A DNA stretch of 42,428 nucleotides from Denitrobaculum tricleocarpae (GCF_007004665.1 NZ_ML660071.1:1-42428), one strand, 5' to 3'. Positions 16,958 through 25,685 are shown, numbered from the stretch's first letter. A program made the numbers and translations. The notes: a model not told the origin generated them from the sequence alone.

Positions 16958-17674
16958 GTGACAGAGCAGAAAAGTCTGAGCGACCACGAGCTCATGAAGC
17001 TACTGCCGTTTTATGTCAACCTGACCCTCGACCCACTTGAGCGGGCTTCAGTCGAAAACTATCTGGCCCGCTCGGAAGAGGCGCGGAAAGAAGTCGACTA
17101 TCTCAAGCAACTCCGAAAGTCCCTGAAAGCACAGCCTGAAGCGACCTCGCCCGGTGAACTTGGCTTGAAACGGCTGCAGCGAGAGATCAAACGCATGCAG
17201 GAACCTCCCGAAGGTTCCGAAACCGAGGCGGTTCCCGCTGCTGCCTCTGAGAGGTCTGCGGACCCCGCGGCCCTTCGCGGGCAAAGGTTCAGCGACAGCG
17301 CACAGAAAGCTCAGGAAAGCGCGGGCAGAAAGCCGGTTCCCGCGTGGTGGCGCAGTCTGGCCGTTGCGGCCTGTCTGGCGCTGGCGGTGATCAGCAGCGT
17401 GACTCTCAGCACTCAATTCGGCAACGACGGTTCCCCTCAACTCGCAAGCGGTGAAAGCGGAACGGTCCTGCAAGTGACTTTCAAACCGCAGATTACAGAA
17501 GAAGCCATTCGCTCACTCCTTCTGGAAACCGATCTCACGATTACCGCGGGCCCATCTGCCTTGGGCGTCTACCATTTAACCCCCGGCTCGAGCGCGGACA
17601 GCAAAAACTTGGAAGAGACCCTGCGAGAACTCCGCCTGCGCAGCGATATCATTGAGTCAGCAGAAGCCGGGTAA
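16958..17674 (+). CDS. Anti-sigma-factor-like membrane protein
   Basis: 238 aa from GTG 16958, supported by GGAG at 16947-16950. The N-terminal helical domain, 'LSDHELMKLLPFYVNLTLDPLERASVENYLARSEEARKEVD' (quoted only as a pattern: L-P-x-Y-x-x-x-x-L, then x-E-x-x-x-V-E-x-x-L), resembles the anti-sigma domain of ECF systems but has no zinc-binding HxxxCxxC. A linker, one membrane span (about 131-153) and a C-terminal domain of about 75 residues follow. That domain ('VTFKPQITEEAIRSLLLETD') looks like a small alpha/beta fold similar to peptidase propeptides. No sigma-factor gene is adjacent, so the partner may be elsewhere. Envelope signalling together with the two exported proteins upstream is an inference. 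Confidence 0.65.
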   Translation: MTEQKSLSDHELMKLLPFYVNLTLDPLERASVENYLARSEEARKEVDYLKQLRKSLKAQPEATSPGELGLKRLQREIKRMQEPPEGSETEAVPAAASERSADPAALRGQRFSDSAQKAQESAGRKPVPAWWRSLAVAACLALAVISSVTLSTQFGNDGSPQLASGESGTVLQVTFKPQITEEAIRSLLLETDLTITAGPSALGVYHLTPGSSADSKNLEETLRELRLRSDIIESAEAG

Positions 17675-17782
17675 ACGCTGCGCCGCTCCCTGCCGTAGCC
17701 GATGGTCCGTGTTAACGCGCCGGCGCACCTGACCCGACCTGAACGATCGTTAACCCCCCAACAGAGTCCGCCGCGTTTGGAG

Positions 17783-18070
17783 CTAAAACCTGATCGCGGC
17801 GTAGTCTTCTCGCGGTAAAACCGGACGCGGCCTGATCTCTCCCACGAAGCCCTTGTTTCCACAGCCGCCGCCCCGGCGGCAGGTGAGCGCATCCAGAAAT
17901 TCTCCAAAGGTGACATCCTCGTAGCGGCGGCCGAAGAAACGGCCCTCGGTCGTCGAACTCTTACCGCAGTTGGGACACACCAAATGAAGAAGGCAGCCTC
18001 TTTCGACAAGCTCGGACAACAAAACGTCCGAAGCATCATCCACCCTGATTTCGTTATTGTTTATAGCCAC
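17783..18070 (-). CDS. Small zinc-ribbon protein of unknown function
   Basis: 95 aa. A CPNCGK knuckle near residue 32 and a CRRGGGC knuckle near 64 could form a four-Cys zinc ribbon with a 26-28 residue loop. The N-terminus, MAINNNEIRVDDASDVLLSE, is acidic, and the remainder is basic. There are no membrane or signal segments. It is convergent with the anti-sigma-like gene. No family name was recognised. The paired Cys knuckles and ordinary codon use make it likely to be a real gene. Confidence 0.6.
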   Translation of the reverse strand: MAINNNEIRVDDASDVLLSELVERGCLLHLVCPNCGKSSTTEGRFFGRRYEDVTFGEFLDALTCRRGGGCGNKGFVGEIRPRPVLPREDYAAIRF

Positions 18071-18178
18071 TTTGAACCGCCAGACGAGGTCGTAAGACGA
18101 AGAGAAGGTTACATCTCTTAGTCCTTGAAAACCTGATGCGGTTCAAAATTACATCCCTATCACTCAATCAGAGTGTGT

Positions 18179-19063
18179 CTAAGAACCATTGCGGGGAGAG
18201 GGTGACCAGCGTGGCGGCTGAAATGCAGGCGTAAAAGTCTCGCGCAGCCACCGGATCGTCGACTGAATACGCAGCGTCTGCACTGTGTCGTGATTCGCAT
18301 GGAGATGAAGCGTTCGAATCAATTCCGGCTCGCCATCGTTTACGCGCACAAGCCCCTCATCCGCCTCCGCAAGGCACATGGGTAGGAGACCTTTCCCTGC
18401 ACCGCGTTTCACCGCGGTGAAAAGAATGGCGGCGTCGGTGGCCGTCAAACGCACGGACTCCCGTTGCTGCCTGGATTGCCTGTAGGCTTGCGCAATGATC
18501 GGGCGGGACTCGTCTTCATCGAAGAAGGACACCCACTCGGACGAGCGCAGTTTGGTATCGCTTGACCGATAGACCGCATAGGGCACCTGTCCAAGCTCTA
18601 TAGTGAACTCTCCGTCCTTCGGTTCGACCTCAAACCAGAGCGCCAGGGACGCCTCGCCGCGGACCCTGCTGTAAGGTACACGCGTGATCATGCGCAGATC
18701 CAACCTCGGATGCGCCTTAAGGAAGCCGGGGACGGCGATATCGGTCAGGCGGTCGAGCGTCCAGGCATTGCCCAGCAGCCGCACCGTTCCCACAGGGCCT
18801 TCGTCAGATCGCGTCACTTCGTCAATCAGCAGCTCGATCCGGCTCTGCACTTCGACAGCGCGATTGATCGCGGCCTCACCGGCGTCGGTGAGAGCGAAGC
18901 CCGCTTTTGTTCGAACGAAGAGAACGGTTCCCAGGTCTGCTTCCAAGGCGGACAGACGGCGCCCGGCCGTCGATTTATCGATGCCCAGAACCTGAGCCGC
19001 CTGGGTCAGAGAACCCGCCCGGCTGATCGCCAGCGCTATTTTTAAGTTATCCCAATCCATCAA
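18179..19063 (-). CDS. LysR-family transcriptional regulator
   Basis: 294 aa. The N-terminal winged helix ('LKIALAISRAGSLTQAAQVLG' then 'DKSTAGRRLSALEADLG') is of the LysR type that acts on one or few targets. The effector domain (about 90-285) is divergent: 'VPYSRVRGEASLALWFE' resembles regulators annotated near amino-acid or amine metabolism, but the ligand is unknown. It follows the nitrile hydratase operon on the same strand after a gap of about 210 bp (19064-19273), in which no further gene is seen, only a small aaccac-ttt-gtggtt hairpin. Control of the nitrile operon is possible but unproven. A second ATG one codon downstream is equally possible. Confidence 0.9.
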   Translation of the reverse strand: MMDWDNLKIALAISRAGSLTQAAQVLGIDKSTAGRRLSALEADLGTVLFVRTKAGFALTDAGEAAINRAVEVQSRIELLIDEVTRSDEGPVGTVRLLGNAWTLDRLTDIAVPGFLKAHPRLDLRMITRVPYSRVRGEASLALWFEVEPKDGEFTIELGQVPYAVYRSSDTKLRSSEWVSFFDEDESRPIIAQAYRQSRQQRESVRLTATDAAILFTAVKRGAGKGLLPMCLAEADEGLVRVNDGEPELIRTLHLHANHDTVQTLRIQSTIRWLRETFTPAFQPPRWSPSPRNGS

Positions 19064-19273
19064 AACCCCTCGCTGTTTTCAACCGCCCGGGGATCGTCGC
19101 TCAGGCAGCGAAACAACACCGCCTCCGGGGTCTTGTGAGGATCGGGAGACCCTAAACCGGTTCATGTCTGATCGGAACCACTTTGTGGTTTCGTCGAAAC
19201 ACGTTGGTGCGCTCATCTTCAATTACGCAGAGCGGACTCACGAGACCCGCCAAAGGACATCGCTGTATACTGC

Positions 19274-19651
19274 TCAGGAAGTCAGCTGATCGGCGCGGGT
19301 TTGGACGACAGACGTGCGGATCGCTTCGATCTGACGTGCAACCTGGCTTGTCTCCACGAAACCCGCTTCAAGAAGCGTCTCCTCCGCGGCAAGGAGCCAG
19401 CATTCAAAGTACTGCAGATCGATTTCCTCAGCGGTTAATTGGACATCCGCCGACTGATGTTGTTTGAGTGTCGACACCAGTTTTTCCTGAAAGCTTTTCC
19501 AGGGAATTTCTTCGTTCTTCACCAGCGCCACGATCAACGCGAAGATACGTGCATGCCACGGCGTGCGGAACAGCGGTTCGCTGTCGGATCTGTCCGGTAA
19601 AGTAGCCTGCGCCAGATCGAGGGCTTCGCGGTGTTGTTCAAACGGGTTCAA
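19274..19651 (-). CDS. Nitrile hydratase accessory (activator, p14K-like) protein
   Basis: 125 aa from TTG 19651, reading (M)NPFEQHREALDLAQATLP. The open frame continues upstream inside the beta gene, but GGGAG lies seven bases before the TTG, and family members begin in exactly this way. It resembles the N-terminal half of the beta subunit ('FRTPWHARIFALIVAL', 'YFECWLLAAEETLLEAGFV'). That is the known relation between cobalt-type activators and beta. These proteins deliver cobalt to the alpha subunit by a self-subunit swap. It overlaps the beta stop by 14 bases, so it is translationally coupled. Last gene of the operon. Confidence 0.85.
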   Translation of the reverse strand: MNPFEQHREALDLAQATLPDRSDSEPLFRTPWHARIFALIVALVKNEEIPWKSFQEKLVSTLKQHQSADVQLTAEEIDLQYFECWLLAAEETLLEAGFVETSQVARQIEAIRTSVVQTRADQLTS

Positions 19652-20300
19652 GGTAGGACTCCCAGAGATCGACAGAAATCCTGTCTTCAGCCTCCGCGTC
19701 CTCGCCCCAGAGCGTACTCGTCGAAAAGGCGACGTTGTAGCAATGCTGCGGCGCTGGCCCCGTTCCCGCCGCGACGGCATCGGCAAATTGGAAGACGCCT
19801 TCGTCACTGACGATTTCACCAATCTTGCCACGGACATAGCCCGGTACACGCGTGTGTCGGGCAGTCTGAACCTTCGACACCCGCACAGACTGACCAACCT
19901 GAAAGCGCGCCGCTTGGCTATCGTCGGGAAAGCGTAATGCCGCCCCGGCACGCGTCGCTTCCACGATCTCTTTTGAGCCGACCGGCTGGTGCTTCGTCCG
20001 ATCGATATCGAAGTGTTTCAGACCGGCCTCCAGCTCACTCTGATCGACCAGGCCTGCTTCCTGCAGGAGTGTTTCCGACGCGATAATCCAGTTCTCGAAA
20101 TAGTCGCGGCGCAGGTACTCCTCCGGAGGAACGCGTTCCACAGCGTGTCGGTGCTGATCGGTGTTGTAGGGCGTCGCCCAGGCCAGGGCTTCGACCAGCG
20201 CAAAAGCACGGCGCTGCCAGTCGGCTCGGAAGACATAGTCATCCTCGAGAGGAATTTTTCCAAAACCCTGTTTGCCACCCATATCGTGAATTGCGTCCAT
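19638..20300 (-). CDS. nthB: Nitrile hydratase beta subunit
   Basis: 220 aa, a full-length beta. The diagnostic N-terminus 'MDAIHDMGGKQGFG' is followed by the helical domain ('YFENWIIASETLLQEAGLV') and an SH3-like C-terminal domain ('FQVGQSVRV...RVPGYVRGKIGEIV', ending 'ISVDLWESYLEPV'). It forms the alpha/beta heterodimer and lines the substrate channel. Together with alpha it hydrates nitriles to amides in the cytoplasm. It begins seven bases after the alpha stop. The order alpha-beta-activator is that of cobalt-type enzymes. No third subunit gene, as in thiocyanate hydrolase, is present. Confidence 0.95.
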   Translation of the reverse strand: MDAIHDMGGKQGFGKIPLEDDYVFRADWQRRAFALVEALAWATPYNTDQHRHAVERVPPEEYLRRDYFENWIIASETLLQEAGLVDQSELEAGLKHFDIDRTKHQPVGSKEIVEATRAGAALRFPDDSQAARFQVGQSVRVSKVQTARHTRVPGYVRGKIGEIVSDEGVFQFADAVAAGTGPAPQHCYNVAFSTSTLWGEDAEAEDRISVDLWESYLEPV

Positions 20301-20307
20301 GATCTTC

Positions 20308-20982
20308 CTAAAGCGCCGCAGTTCCGATCATGCCGTCGCGCGTCACCATTTGGGCAAGCTCTTCGGCTGACATTTTCTCGGTGCCGGCCGGGCGTTTCGG
20401 CATAATCAGGTAACGGACCTCGGCCGTGCTGTCCCAAACCCGCAGCTGCACAGTCCGGGGAATCTCCAATCCGAATTCCTTCAAAACGGCTCGTGGTTCC
20501 CGAACCACGCGGGAGCGATATGCCGGGCTCTTGTACCAGGCGGGCGCCAACCCCAGCACTGGCCAGGGATAGCAGGAACAAAGCGTGCAGACGACGACGT
20601 TATGGACCTCGTCCGTATTCTCGAGGACACGGATATGCTCGCCCTGAACACCGCCAAAGCCCATGCTTCTGATGGCCGCGGTGCCATCATTCAGGAGCCA
20701 GTCTTTGAATTCGGGATCGGTCCAGGCTCTCGCAACAACGGTTGCTCCATTCCTGGGTCCGGTTTCACGCTCGTAATATTCGACGATGCTGTCGAGCGCC
20801 TCGGGATCGACAAGGCCTTTGGCGACGACGATCTCCTCAAGCGCCCGCACCCGCAGGGCCGCACCCTCTTCGAGCGGATCATGCTTATGGTCATGGTGGT
20901 GGCCCTGATCATGGTGGTGGCCCTGATCATGGTGGTGGCCCTGCGCACGACCATCATCTGAACCGCTAGTTTTCTTCGCCAC
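20308..20982 (-). CDS. nthA: Cobalt-type nitrile hydratase alpha subunit with His-rich N-terminus
   Basis: 224 aa. The metal claw is V131-C132-T-L-C135-S-C137. Thr after the first Cys is the hallmark of the cobalt enzyme (iron enzymes have Ser), and the second and third cysteines are normally oxidised. Hydrates R-CN to R-CONH2. Unusual feature: residues 15-34 are a His-rich tract with GHHHDQ repeated, holding eleven His within 19 residues. The family does not need this for catalysis, and it looks like a built-in metal-binding tail. The tract comes from an 18-bp tandem repeat in the DNA. The start is GTG 20982, which overlaps the amidase gene by 17 bases, and GAGG lies about nine bases before it. 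Confidence 0.95.
   Translation of the reverse strand: MAKKTSGSDDGRAQGHHHDQGHHHDQGHHHDHKHDPLEEGAALRVRALEEIVVAKGLVDPEALDSIVEYYERETGPRNGATVVARAWTDPEFKDWLLNDGTAAIRSMGFGGVQGEHIRVLENTDEVHNVVVCTLCSCYPWPVLGLAPAWYKSPAYRSRVVREPRAVLKEFGLEIPRTVQLRVWDSTAEVRYLIMPKRPAGTEKMSAEELAQMVTRDGMIGTAAL
20892..20945. repeat. Three 18-bp tandem repeats encoding the His-rich tail
   Basis: Unit catggtggtggccctgat at 20892-20909 and 20910-20927, with a third copy at 20928-20945 that differs in its last two bases (16 of 18). In frame on the minus strand it encodes (Q)GHHHD units. Exact tandem copies suggest recent expansion and probable length variation between strains. Confidence 0.9.
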
Positions 20983-21763
20983 GCTGGAGCCTCTTCAGGT
21001 CGTCGAGATAGCAAGAGTTGCTGCGGCTGCTGCCAACCTCCGAGAGATCCAGGTCCGCGAGGATGAGCGCGGGATCTCCCCCGGCCCGGGCCAGTACTTT
21101 TCCGTCGGGCGCGACAATGCTGGAAAGGCCGAGAAAGTCGAGTTCTTCCTCCTGCCCGACCCGATTGCAGTAGGCCACAAAAATCTGGTTTTCGATCGCT
21201 CGGGCCGGCACCAGGACCTGCGCGACTTCAGTGCTCGGCGCCATCAAAGCCGTAGGTGTCGCGATAAGCTCGGCGCCGGCTTGGGCCAACTGGCGCGTGA
21301 GTTCCGGGAACTCGATATCATAGCAGATCAGAAGGCCTGTTTTGATCCCGGCCAGAACCACCACTTCGCTGCATTCACCAGGCGTAAAAGTGGCCTGCTC
21401 CCATTTGCCATAGAGCGCGCGCTTGCAGTACTGCGCGACCAACTCGCCTTCTTCATCGATCGCGAGGGCCAAGTTTCGGATCGACTCTCCGTCCGCCACC
21501 AAAGCCCCGATGATGATCGCAAGCCGAGAGCTTTTGGCCCGCCGCTGCAGCTCGGGGAGCCAGGCCGAAATATCGGGCACGCGCGCGGCCGTCAGATCGG
21601 CGCTGTAGTAGCCGGTCATGATGCCTTCGGGGAAGATCAGGAGGTCGGCCTTCTCCCTCGCGGCAGCCTCAACATCCGACAGCACCCGCGCCATGGTTGC
21701 TTCGATATCGCCGGGAACGCCGGCCATCTGGGACAGTGCTACGCGTTTCATGCCGGCATCCAT
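20966..21763 (-). CDS. Nitrilase-superfamily carbon-nitrogen hydrolase (probable amidase)
   Basis: 265 aa, the size of the small C-N hydrolases (omega-amidase/NIT2, carbamoyl and guanidinobutyramide-type amidases) rather than of true nitrilases. The catalytic triad is visible: E46 in 'FPEG', K114 in 'YCKRALYG' and C147 in '[10 protein letters not shown]'. It hydrolyses an amide (or nitrile) to the acid plus ammonia. Placed directly before the nitrile hydratase genes and after the importer, it is the natural second step, turning the amide into an acid. The start is not certain: ATG 21763 has GGAG touching it, while ATG 21751 (MKRVALSQ) would also fit the family. It overlaps nthA. Confidence 0.9.
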   Translation of the reverse strand: MDAGMKRVALSQMAGVPGDIEATMARVLSDVEAAAREKADLLIFPEGIMTGYYSADLTAARVPDISAWLPELQRRAKSSRLAIIIGALVADGESIRNLALAIDEEGELVAQYCKRALYGKWEQATFTPGECSEVVVLAGIKTGLLICYDIEFPELTRQLAQAGAELIATPTALMAPSTEVAQVLVPARAIENQIFVAYCNRVGQEEELDFLGLSSIVAPDGKVLARAGGDPALILADLDLSEVGSSRSNSCYLDDLKRLQRGEEN

Positions 21764-21775
21764 CTCCGCATTGCC

Positions 21776-22573
21776 TTACTTCGCATCTTTAGCCGCTGCG
21801 CCGAGCAGACGCGGCAGATCGCCGTAGCGGGCTACCAGCCCGAAGACCACAACGGAAACCAATGCAAAGATGACGGCAACAGCTGCCATCACAGGCGTAT
21901 AGCCGTAGCGCAGGGAATTAAAGATCTTAATCGGCAGAGTCTCGACCGTAAAACCTGCCACCATATAGGCGATGATATACTCGTTGAGACTGAGCACAAA
22001 CGCGAAGGCAAAGCCCGAGACGATGTAAGGTGTAATGAGCGGCCGGATGACGGTAAAGAAAACCGTCCTCTCATCCGCGCCCATCGTACGCGCGGCTTCC
22101 ACCAGTTGACGGTTGATGGACTCCAGGCCCAGCGAAATTGTCACGAGCGGCAGGGTGACCAGAAAGACTCCGTGAGAGACAATCGTCGCCGCCATATGTC
22201 CAGAGCCACCAACGGAAACCCAGAAAATCAGCAGGCCAAGTGCTGTGATCACCGGCGGCAGCATAAAGGGCGCGAGACCGATGCTGAAGAGCAGGCGCCC
22301 GAAGAGGGAGTTGCGTTGCCAGAGATAGAGCGCGACGGGCAGCGCCACAGAGACCGCCAGAAGACTGGCGAAAAGTGCGATCAGAACTGAGTTCTGCAGG
22401 GCGTTGAACCAGGCGCTCTGCGTGAAGAGCTCGCCGTACCAATCCAGCGTGAAACCCTTGGGCGGAAAGAGCAGCCGCTTCTTTTCATTCACGGATACGC
22501 CGGCGACCACGAGAATCGGCGCGCTCATGAGACAAAAGACGGCGATCATGAAGACGACGCGGATTGCCTTCAT
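21776..22573 (-). CDS. ABC transporter permease, PotC-like (spermidine/putrescine type)
   Basis: 265 aa with six predicted membrane spans. The binding-protein-dependent permease 'EAA' loop is 'LVEAARTMGADERTVFFTVIRPLITPYIVSG' in pattern (E-A-A-x-x-x-G then P), near residues 165-185, where the ATPase docks. It pairs with the other permease encoded upstream, whose stop overlaps its start by four bases (22570-22573). It imports a cationic or polyamine-like molecule, judged from the Pot-type family, but the actual ligand is unknown. The amidase gene follows after only 12 bp, so transporter and enzymes share one transcript. Confidence 0.92.
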   Translation of the reverse strand: MKAIRVVFMIAVFCLMSAPILVVAGVSVNEKKRLLFPPKGFTLDWYGELFTQSAWFNALQNSVLIALFASLLAVSVALPVALYLWQRNSLFGRLLFSIGLAPFMLPPVITALGLLIFWVSVGGSGHMAATIVSHGVFLVTLPLVTISLGLESINRQLVEAARTMGADERTVFFTVIRPLITPYIVSGFAFAFVLSLNEYIIAYMVAGFTVETLPIKIFNSLRYGYTPVMAAVAVIFALVSVVVFGLVARYGDLPRLLGAAAKDAK

Positions 22574-23454
22574 GCCTTTCCTCCCGCCGCATCTTCTTTA
22601 CCCATCAAGAGCGTGATGGCAACCATCACCAGGGACACAAGCAGCAGAAGGATCGCCATGGCCGCCGCGAAAGGCAGGTTCGCCTCGAAAATCGCCTGAT
22701 CGGTGATATGGACCGAGAGCGTCCAATGTGGGGGCTTTCCGAGCGTCTGTGGCAGGATGTAGGCGCCGAGTGTAAAGACAAAGGCCAGGATAATCGTGCT
22801 GATGATCGTGCGTTTCATCACCGGGACGACCACGGTGAAGAAGGTTCTGACCGGCGAAGCCCCCATCATTCGGGCCGCCTCGGACAACTCCGGATCCAGT
22901 CTGGAAAGCGCCGGATACAGCACGAGGACGGTGTAGGGAAAGCTCAAGTAGACGAGACCCAGCAGCAGTGCGGGAAGGCTCGGATAGTAGGCCGCGCTTC
23001 GTTCAAACAAGCCCACGGCAACAAACAGGTTTGACACGCCGGCAGTCCGGGAAAGCAGTGTCGACCAGGAAAAGCCGATGATCACCTCCGACAGCGACAG
23101 AACCGCCAGGAGGAAGACAAGCGCAAAAATCTGAGTGCCCCGGCGCGCGCGGGTCAAGCTGTAGGTAAAGGGAAAGGCGATCAGAACGGCGATGACGGCC
23201 GCGGAAATGGAGAGGCCAATCGAAAAAGCCAGAATCCTGATAAAGAACGCATCCAGGAAACGCGCGTAGTTTGTCAACTCGAAGGACGGCTCGTAGAAGG
23301 CGCCTTCAACGCGGTGAAAGAAGCTGACCGCCAGCATGATGCCCAGGGGAACGAGAAAGAACAGGCCCAGCATCACGGACGCATAGGCGGGCGGTAGCAG
23401 CTTCAGCGAAAAGCCGCGCTCAGTTCCCGAGGCATCATCTTCCATGGCACTCAT
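22570..23454 (-). CDS. ABC transporter permease, PotB-like
   Basis: 294 aa, six membrane spans after a short cytoplasmic start. The EAA loop reads 'ELSEAARMMGASPVRTFFTVVVPVM' around residue 190. The sequence is of the PotB/opine-type permease class, forming a heterodimer with the downstream PotC-like protein. Coding ends overlap on both sides by four bases (with the ATPase at 23451-23454 and the second permease at 22570-22573), a sign of strict co-translation. The inner-membrane channel role follows from the family, and ligand identity is inferred only from context. Confidence 0.92.
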   Translation of the reverse strand: MSAMEDDASGTERGFSLKLLPPAYASVMLGLFFLVPLGIMLAVSFFHRVEGAFYEPSFELTNYARFLDAFFIRILAFSIGLSISAAVIAVLIAFPFTYSLTRARRGTQIFALVFLLAVLSLSEVIIGFSWSTLLSRTAGVSNLFVAVGLFERSAAYYPSLPALLLGLVYLSFPYTVLVLYPALSRLDPELSEAARMMGASPVRTFFTVVVPVMKRTIISTIILAFVFTLGAYILPQTLGKPPHWTLSVHITDQAIFEANLPFAAAMAILLLLVSLVMVAITLLMGKEDAAGGKA

Positions 23455-24518
23455 GCCGGAAACACCCTGCAGGCCTCCGTGGGGATCTCAACACACACCA
23501 CGTCTCCGACGGCAACGTCCGGTTTGTCTTTGGGTGTCATGGTCGCGATGAGGTGCTGTTCGCCGTGCTCAAGCATGATCTCGACCTGGGCGCCGAGATC
23601 ACGAATAAAGGTCACGGTGGCGCTCAGACTGTTCGTCTCACGCTCCACACCGGGCAAGATGTGGATATCCTCGGGCCGTACCGAGAGCATCGCGCCCTGG
23701 CCGGGACGGAGCGTATCAGAAAGATCCGGCGTTACGATTTTCCGGCCGTAGAGCTCAACCGCGGCGCTGTCCGTCACCGCGCAGGGCATGAGGTTGCTGG
23801 CGCCGATAAAGTCCGCGACGAAAGCCGTCGCCGGCTTGCGGTAAATCTCCAAGGGCGGACCGTATTGCTGAACCTTGCCATCCTTCATGATGACAACGTG
23901 GTCCGCCATGGTCATGGCCTCGCGCTGATCATGGGTAACGACGATGGTCGTAATGCCCAGGCTTTTCTGTAGTTGCCTGAGCTCGACCTGCATCGCCTCA
24001 CGCAATTTGGCGTCGAGGGCGGACAGGGGCTCATCCAGCAGAAAAAGGCGCGGATGGATAGCGAGCGCCCGTGCTATGGCGACGCGCTGGCGCTGTCCAC
24101 CGGAAAGCTGTGTGATGCGCCTGTCCCCGACACCGGGCAGATGCACCATTTCCAGGAGTTCTTCGACCCGCGTCTTCATCTCCACCGCGGACTGTCCCCG
24201 GATCCGAAGCGAATAAGCGATGTTCTGAGCGATGTTGAGGTGAGGGAACAAGGCCAGCGACTGAAAGACCATCCCGAAATCCCGTTTGTGAGACGGTACG
24301 CCGGTCATCGACTTTCCATTGAAAACAATATCGCCGCTGCTCGGGTTCTGCAGCCCGGCGATCAGACGCAGCAGGGTTGTCTTGCCGCAGCCTGAGGGGC
24401 CGAGCAGGCAGACGAACTTTCCTTCAGGCAGCGTCAGATCGATCCCATCGATCGCGCGGACGGAACCGAAGTTCATGGTGAGGTTTTGCAGCTCAAGACC
24501 GCCGGGTGTCTCTGACAC
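23451..24518 (-). CDS. ABC transporter ATP-binding protein, PotA-like
   Basis: 355 aa. Walker A G40-P-S-G-C-G-K-T-T48; signature 'LSGGQRQRVAIARAL' near 140; Walker B 'LFLLDEPLSALD' near 160; and a switch His in 'VVTHDQREAMTMADH'. The C-terminal TOBE regulatory domain (about 280-350, including 'SVRPEDIHIL') is characteristic of importers for polyamines, opines, iron or sugars. It energises the two permeases. First of the ABC genes after the binding protein, from which it is separated by 87 bp containing a strong hairpin. Start ATG 24518. Confidence 0.94.
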   Translation of the reverse strand: MSETPGGLELQNLTMNFGSVRAIDGIDLTLPEGKFVCLLGPSGCGKTTLLRLIAGLQNPSSGDIVFNGKSMTGVPSHKRDFGMVFQSLALFPHLNIAQNIAYSLRIRGQSAVEMKTRVEELLEMVHLPGVGDRRITQLSGGQRQRVAIARALAIHPRLFLLDEPLSALDAKLREAMQVELRQLQKSLGITTIVVTHDQREAMTMADHVVIMKDGKVQQYGPPLEIYRKPATAFVADFIGASNLMPCAVTDSAAVELYGRKIVTPDLSDTLRPGQGAMLSVRPEDIHILPGVERETNSLSATVTFIRDLGAQVEIMLEHGEQHLIATMTPKDKPDVAVGDVVCVEIPTEACRVFPA

Positions 24519-24567
24519 GAAAAGGCCTTACCGATTCAATCGCTGTTTGGAAGACTTCTGGGAAAGT

Positions 24568-24589
24568 GGGACGGGGCTGCCCCCGTCCC
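24568..24589 (-). promoter_or_regulatory. Intercistronic hairpin between binding protein and ABC genes
   Basis: Perfect 9-bp stem gggacgggg (24568-24576) / ccccgtccc (24581-24589) with a ctgc loop and no T-run on the transcribed strand. Like the hairpin at 5091-5117, it follows a periplasmic-binding-protein gene. It probably sets a higher level for the binding protein by protecting its mRNA or by partial termination. Confidence 0.5.
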
Positions 24590-24605
24590 GTGACATACCG
24601 TTCAA

Positions 24606-25685
24606 TCAGCTGGCAATGAGTTCAGCCCATTTCTGGTTCAGCCAGTCACCCTTGCTGTTGTAGAGGTCGTAACGTGGGATGATCGGCTTGATATCACTTG
24701 AGACCGCGGCAAATTCCTCATCCGTCAGGTCCGTCAGCTCACGCGGCACGGTCGGCGCGGTTCCGACCTTTCGGGCAAGCTTGGCCTGAATGTCGGTCTG
24801 GCTCATGTAGTTGATGAAAGTCTCCGCCTGCTCCTTCATTTTGGAGGTCTTGATGAGGCACCAGGAACCTGAATCGAGGATGCCGCCCTCCTGCGGGAAG
24901 GTCGAACGGACCGGCTGACCGTCCGCCGCGGCGAGCCCGGTGACATCGTGGTAGTACTGGCCCATCGGGATCTCACCCGATTCCAGCGCCTGCTGGAACT
25001 GGCCCTCGTCGCGGTACCAGAGCCGCACGTTGTCCTTCAACTCGGCAAGCTTGTCCATGACCTTGAGAATACCTTCCTCGGTATCCATGATCTCCGTTCC
25101 GCCGAACCAGGTGGTCGCCGTAACCTCGAGCAGGAAGGAATTATCGACCTTGGCCAGAAGACCAAGTGTGTCCTTGTATTTGGGATCCCACATGTCTTTC
25201 CAGGAGGTCGGCGCCTCAGGATAGACTTCCGTGTTGGTGACCAGGGTAATGTACCAGGACAGCGCGCCGATCGCGTAGATGGAACCGTCGTCGTATTTAC
25301 GCACAAAGTGCTCGGGCAGCGCAGTGGTATTTTCCAGTTTGCTGCTGTCCAGCGGCATCCAGAGCTTGTCATTCGCCCCTTTCGTTGCCGCTGTCTGCGT
25401 CATCATGGAGACGTCTGCCGGTGCCTGTCCGGCACGCGCCGCGGCCTGCAGCTGAACCAGCCAGGCCGATCCGGTCGGTTCGCTGATGGATTCCACCTCG
25501 ATTCCGGTCGCCTTGGTGAACTCCGGATAGATGTGCTTATCGAAAGAGTCCTGAAAGTAACCGCCATAGGTGCCCACTTTCAGCGGCTCACCAGCAGCAC
25601 GCAGGATCGCCGGCGCTGCAAGGATGCCGACACCGGCCGCGGTTGTCGTTTTCAGAAACTGTCGTCTGGTTGCTTTTTTAAGCAT
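24606..25685 (-). CDS. Periplasmic solute-binding protein, PotD-like, Tat-exported
   Basis: 359 aa. The N-terminal twin-arginine signal is 'ATRRQFLKTTTAAGVGILAAP' (R7-R8, cleavage after about residue 30), so it is exported folded. The mature protein starts 'GEPLKVGTYGGYFQDSFDK', the usual first strand of the spermidine/putrescine-binding group, and has two lobes linked by 'ALSWYITLVTNTEVYPEAPTSWKDMWDP' (family pattern, about 140-170). It captures the substrate for the PotABC-like importer downstream. The ureohydrolase gene is 36 bp upstream on the same strand, which favours a guanidino or polyamine ligand; that is inference. Confidence 0.93.
   Translation of the reverse strand: MLKKATRRQFLKTTTAAGVGILAAPAILRAAGEPLKVGTYGGYFQDSFDKHIYPEFTKATGIEVESISEPTGSAWLVQLQAAARAGQAPADVSMMTQTAATKGANDKLWMPLDSSKLENTTALPEHFVRKYDDGSIYAIGALSWYITLVTNTEVYPEAPTSWKDMWDPKYKDTLGLLAKVDNSFLLEVTATTWFGGTEIMDTEEGILKVMDKLAELKDNVRLWYRDEGQFQQALESGEIPMGQYYHDVTGLAAADGQPVRSTFPQEGGILDSGSWCLIKTSKMKEQAETFINYMSQTDIQAKLARKVGTAPTVPRELTDLTDEEFAAVSSDIKPIIPRYDLYNSKGDWLNQKWAELIAS

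Noticed and set aside
20892-20945. Short tandem repeat considered as a CRISPR or minisatellite outside genes
   Set aside because: No spacers; it is in frame inside nthA and encodes the His-rich tail.
19274-20982. Thiocyanate hydrolase instead of nitrile hydratase
   Set aside because: Thiocyanate hydrolase needs three separate subunits. Here a full-length beta and a 14K-type activator fit nitrile hydratase.
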